A program made the translations under genes and the position numbers. From contig JAEZZV010000291.1 of NCBI GenBank assembly GCA_023418375.1, positions 1 through 5,426 on the forward strand: 5,426 bases of DNA, given 5' to 3'. This DNA comes from Actinomycetes bacterium (GTDB taxonomy: Bacteria; Actinomycetota; Actinomycetes; Actinomycetales; Cellulomonadaceae). The notes beneath the pieces were generated by a model. It was not told the DNA's origin, did not search any database, and saw only the letters and a program-made list of their open reading frames with translations. Below, piece after piece: positions 4,987 to 5,426 of this stretch. The first letter of the stretch is position 1. Each line of letters starts with the position of its first letter.

Positions 4987-5412
4987 TCAGACGGGCGGCA
5001 GCACGCGGACGACGTCGAGGTGCACCGAACCGCCGTCGGCGGCGGGGGTCAGCACACCCGCGAAGAGCCCCCACCGGAGCTCGACCGGCCCCTCGTCGCC
5101 CACCTCGAAGACCGGGTGCGTGAGGAAGGGGACGTCGGCGCCGGGCGCGAGCAGGGCGGTGTTCGTGACCGAGACGACCGTCCCGTCGGCCAGGCGGAGC
5201 TCGTAGCGGGCCCACAGCTCGGTGGACCCGTCGGGCCGCTCGAGGTTCCAGTCCGCCCCGCCCGGGAGCACCTCGCCCGCGAGCGCGCCGGAGACGGTGC
5301 CGCCGACGATCGGGATCACGCGCCGGAAGCCGGTCGGCGTCGGACCGACCTCGACGACCGGGCCGAGCAGCACCTCGGCGGTGAACAGGGGCGTCGTCGC
5401 GAGCGCGGTCAC
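4987..5412 (-). CDS. DUF3237 (UPF0311-like) family protein
   Basis: This small protein of about 141 residues is predicted to be a cytoplasmic beta-barrel-like protein of unknown biochemical role. Seen: an N-terminal PLFTAEVLLGPVVEVGP (8-24), the family's central GGTVSGALAGEVLPGGADW (37-55), and DGSTELWARYELRLADG (61-77). A PVFEVGD segment (100-106) follows, then the closing strand VHLDVVRVLP (130-139). No signal peptide or membrane span is present. The start is taken as GTG at 5412 because the protein then begins just before the usual family N-terminus. No clear Shine-Dalgarno precedes it, and the frame stays open to the right edge, so a slightly longer protein is possible. It converges with the regulator gene and is separately transcribed from beyond the edge. 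Its placement beside an ester-hydrolase-bearing operon is suggestive only; no reaction can be assigned. Confidence 0.85.
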   Translation of the reverse strand: MTALATTPLFTAEVLLGPVVEVGPTPTGFRRVIPIVGGTVSGALAGEVLPGGADWNLERPDGSTELWARYELRLADGTVVSVTNTALLAPGADVPFLTHPVFEVGDEGPVELRWGLFAGVLTPAADGGSVHLDVVRVLPPV

Positions 5413-5426
5413 GCGGGGATTGTGCC

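Noticed and set aside
1..5426. CRISPR arrays, tRNA or rRNA genes, insertion sequences, phage or toxin-antitoxin elements
   Set aside because: No regularly spaced direct repeats, cloverleaf-like segments, terminal inverted repeats or transposase motifs were seen; genes fill nearly the whole window.

Overview
The base composition is very high in GC (roughly 70% by eye) and third codon positions are almost always G or C. GTG is a common start codon, and the lipoprotein signal and divided sugar-type ABC importer are of actinobacterial style. The window therefore looks like chromosome from a high-GC actinobacterium, possibly Micrococcales (a Cellulomonas-like genus). That placement is inferred from style, not from a database match.

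Layout. On the minus strand, read from right to left, is a tightly packed operon. It starts with a carbohydrate-type solute-binding lipoprotein (2287-3666). Two ABC permease subunits follow, MalF/UgpA-like (1320-2285) and MalG/UgpE-like (499-1323). The last gene in view is the N-terminal part of an HSL-type alpha/beta hydrolase that runs off the left edge (1-492). Junctions are a 1-nt gap, a 4-nt GTGA overlap and a 6-nt gap, so the four genes are probably co-transcribed and partly translationally coupled. A LacI-family repressor (3900-4961, plus strand) is divergent from the operon. It converges with a DUF3237-family gene (4987-5412, minus strand).

The 233-bp divergent region (3667-3899) is the regulatory centre. 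It holds a consensus TTGACA -35 box on the minus strand and an 18-bp spacer before a CAGACT -10 box. Directly over the predicted transcription start lies an 18-bp LacI-type inverted repeat with a central CG (3723-3740). This is the layout expected for repression of the transport operon by the neighbouring regulator, relieved by a ligand derived from the transported compound.

The genes suggest uptake of a small oligosaccharide or related solute followed by intracellular ester or lactone hydrolysis. The substrate cannot be read from the sequence. No ATPase gene is present, so the importer probably borrows a shared MsiK/UgpC-type ATPase encoded elsewhere. The less ordinary features are RNA or DNA structures: a perfect 14-bp stem at the start of the first permease gene, a 16-bp inverted repeat centred on the binding-protein start codon, and smaller palindromes. 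No wholly new system is evident; the transporter, hydrolase and DUF3237 grouping is the most interesting functional lead.
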